From Lachnospiraceae bacterium UBA2868 (GTDB taxonomy: Bacteria > Bacillota_A > Clostridia > Lachnospirales > Lachnospiraceae): 16,934 nucleotides of DNA. Shown here piece after piece: positions 15,652-16,934 of the stretch (the first letter of the stretch is position 1; each line of letters opens with the position of its first letter). The notes beneath the pieces were generated by a model. That model saw only the letters and a list, made by a program, of their open reading frames with translations. It was not told where the DNA came from and ran no database searches. Made by a program: the position numbers and the translations under genes. The DNA lies in NCBI GenBank assembly GCA_002350465.1, contig DEEW01000108.1, forward strand, positions 15,614 through 32,547, given 5' to 3'.

Positions 15652-15668
15652 ACTCAATTTACTCAATT
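15652..15668. repeat. Tandem direct repeat ACTCAATT in the promoter region
   Basis: Two perfect copies of ACTCAATT (15652-15659 and 15661-15668), one base apart, read AATTGAGT twice on the minus strand. They overlap the putative -10 box and the initiation region of the lipoprotein unit. This could be a binding site for a transcription factor that binds head to tail, or a chance repeat in AT-rich DNA. Confidence 0.4.
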
Positions 15669-15696
15669 GTACCACATTACAGCCTTGAACGGTCAA
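15666..15696 (-). promoter_or_regulatory. Candidate promoter of the lipoprotein-xpaC-telA-EAL unit
   Basis: On the minus strand: TTGACC (15696-15691), a 19-base spacer and TACAAT (15671-15666), preceded by TGG, an extended -10. The -35 lies in the last codons of the DUF2298 gene. The spacer is longer than the usual 17, and the extended -10 partly compensates. It would give a leader of about 80 bases before the ATG at 15580. No convincing terminator is seen between the two genes, so read-through may add to it. Confidence 0.42.
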
Positions 15697-16934
15697 CTTT
15701 TATAAGAGTAAGGTCACAATCCTGCCAAATCGTCTCACAGCAAATATCTCCAAGATTCCAGAATCCGTTTCTGTTTACCGGATACTTGCATACTTCGGCA
15801 GGTCCCACAAATATATAGTCAATGTCATAAGTCTTAAGGAATTCCCTGCAAAACTCCACATTTCCGGACCTGTAAAAATAAGCGACGATATCTGCACGCT
15901 CATGCACAGGTTCAGGGTTGTTGTGCCACATCCACTCATGAACATACCATCCGACAGGCGTACATGCTCCGGTATATACCGATAAAGCGCTCTCATGGGT
16001 ATAACTGTCACCGGCAGCTTCCACAATATTGATTATTTTGCGGTCGTCACCCATCAGATAATCATATGCTTCCATTTCAAACCCGTATGATGGGTCTCCT
16101 CTGAGACCTTCGAGGGATGATATTCCCTTCCTGTCAGAAAGATGCAGTATATTTCCGTACCTCTGATTTACCGCATACGGAGTATATGACACAGAAAGCA
16201 GTAAATATACAGCCGCAGCGCCTAAACAGACGGCTGTTACGGTTGATAATCTCCTATCTTCAAACAGTCTGTATATCAGTATGGCCACCGTGATGCCGAA
16301 AATAATCGCAAACAACACAAAAGCCTGATATGTAAGTTTAAACATAGTGTTGAATCTTTTATTATCACCGCCGTATATATCCTTCACATACACAACTTCG
16401 GGAGTAAGGACTAACCCCATTGTGCAAAGCACAAATGCCAGTATCGCCTCTCTTGCGGGACCAATCGCTAAGTCCCGGCCGCTGCGCGAGAAATAAAGCA
16501 GAAATGCGAGCACTGTCGAGATGATAAAAGCCGGCCCCCACAAAACAGCCAGTTTACCTATCGGACTGTGAGTGGTACATAATTCCATTCCCGATTCCAT
16601 CTTTGAAAAATTCAGTGAAAAAGGCAGGATCGCGATGATGGAAACAATTGTAACCACAACACCCTTTATCCCTATCCCGCCTATTGTCGCAAGGGACATT
16701 CCTTTTTTCTTAATATCCGTAAATACGATCAGCGCACCTGCATAAACATAGTAAATCGCAAAATCCCAGTAGTTGCTGCCCTTAAACAAGCCCAGCAACA
16801 GTGAGATTAAAATCAGCATATAAACCCCGGATCTGTCCCTCTCCTTCTCCTTTTCATCCAGAACATGGGCGATAAGATTTTCAGAAAGCCTGTCTGCCAG
16901 AAATTCACTGCCCCTTGCCGCTTCTATAGCTTCA
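15677..16934 (-). CDS. DUF2298 (YYY-type) multi-span membrane protein, C-terminal part, cut by window edge
   Basis: The frame stays open to the right edge, giving about 418 residues of the C-terminal portion of a larger protein. The methionine at 16819 is internal, since the frame continues upstream as FLADRLSENLIAHVL and beyond. Family marks of DUF2298 are the short motif KGSNYWDFAIYY after a first visible span, several further hydrophobic spans, and GGDNKRFNTMFKLTYQAF. Later come YGFEMEAYDYLM, EAAGDSYTHESALSVYTG and GWYVHEWMW. The C-terminus (YDIDYIFVGPAE) resembles the soluble end of polytopic GT-C-type glycosyltransferases, so a role in cell-surface glycan or lipid-linked sugar handling is plausible but unproven. 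It ends 96 bases before the lipoprotein start at 15580. Family assignment is firm; function unknown. Confidence 0.87.
   Translation of the reverse strand, partial: EAIEAARGSEFLADRLSENLIAHVLDEKEKERDRSGVYMLILISLLLGLFKGSNYWDFAIYYVYAGALIVFTDIKKKGMSLATIGGIGIKGVVVTIVSIIAILPFSLNFSKMESGMELCTTHSPIGKLAVLWGPAFIISTVLAFLLYFSRSGRDLAIGPAREAILAFVLCTMGLVLTPEVVYVKDIYGGDNKRFNTMFKLTYQAFVLFAIIFGITVAILIYRLFEDRRLSTVTAVCLGAAAVYLLLSVSYTPYAVNQRYGNILHLSDRKGISSLEGLRGDPSYGFEMEAYDYLMGDDRKIINIVEAAGDSYTHESALSVYTGACTPVGWYVHEWMWHNNPEPVHERADIVAYFYRSGNVEFCREFLKTYDIDYIFVGPAEVCKYPVNRNGFWNLGDICCETIWQDCDLTLIKVDRSRL

Noticed and set aside
1..16934. Mobile elements, CRISPR arrays, toxin-antitoxin or phage-defence genes
   Set aside because: No transposase, integrase, long terminal inverted repeat, repeat-spacer pattern or nuclease/helicase defence module was seen; coding style is uniform across the window.

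Overview
All fourteen genes lie on the minus strand, so transcription runs from high to low coordinates. The right half of a conserved Firmicutes housekeeping cluster (priA-def-fmt-membrane Zn-protease-rsmB-rlmN), a B. subtilis-type xpaC-telA pair, AAGGAG-type ribosome sites and a moderate-to-low GC content point to a Clostridia chromosome, probably Lachnospiraceae (Butyrivibrio/Roseburia-like). The taxon is an inference from gene order and protein style. I see no IS element, integrase, phage gene, rRNA, tRNA or CRISPR array, and no gene-free stretch longer than about 90 bases.

Region 1 (16934-15677) is the C-terminal part of a DUF2298 multi-membrane-span protein that runs off the window edge.

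Region 2 (about 15696-7820) is a tight five-gene unit: an orphan lipoprotein, XpaC, TelA, and two tandem paralogous seven-span membrane GGDEF-EAL proteins. Junctions are 6, 13, -8 and 7 bases. A candidate promoter overlaps the end of the DUF2298 gene. The upstream paralogue (9759-11684) has lost two EAL catalytic residues, while the downstream one (7820-9751) keeps all eight. Both have an unusable GGDEF signature. The unit thus links the poorly understood XpaC/TelA envelope-stress pair to cyclic-di-GMP breakdown or sensing, and it is the most interesting part of the window.

Region 3 (7807-6169) has its own good promoter, with an inverted repeat inside it. It encodes a degenerate EAL-HDOD protein and a 97-residue orphan, and it ends at a strong intrinsic terminator.

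Region 4 (6158-1) is the housekeeping operon: PriA (replication restart), Def and Fmt (formylmethionine cycle), a YugP-type membrane zinc protease, RsmB and the N-terminal third of RlmN (rRNA methylation). Genes are spaced 23, -4, 5, -8 and -4 bases apart. The terminator sits only about ten bases before priA, leaving no room for a conventional promoter.
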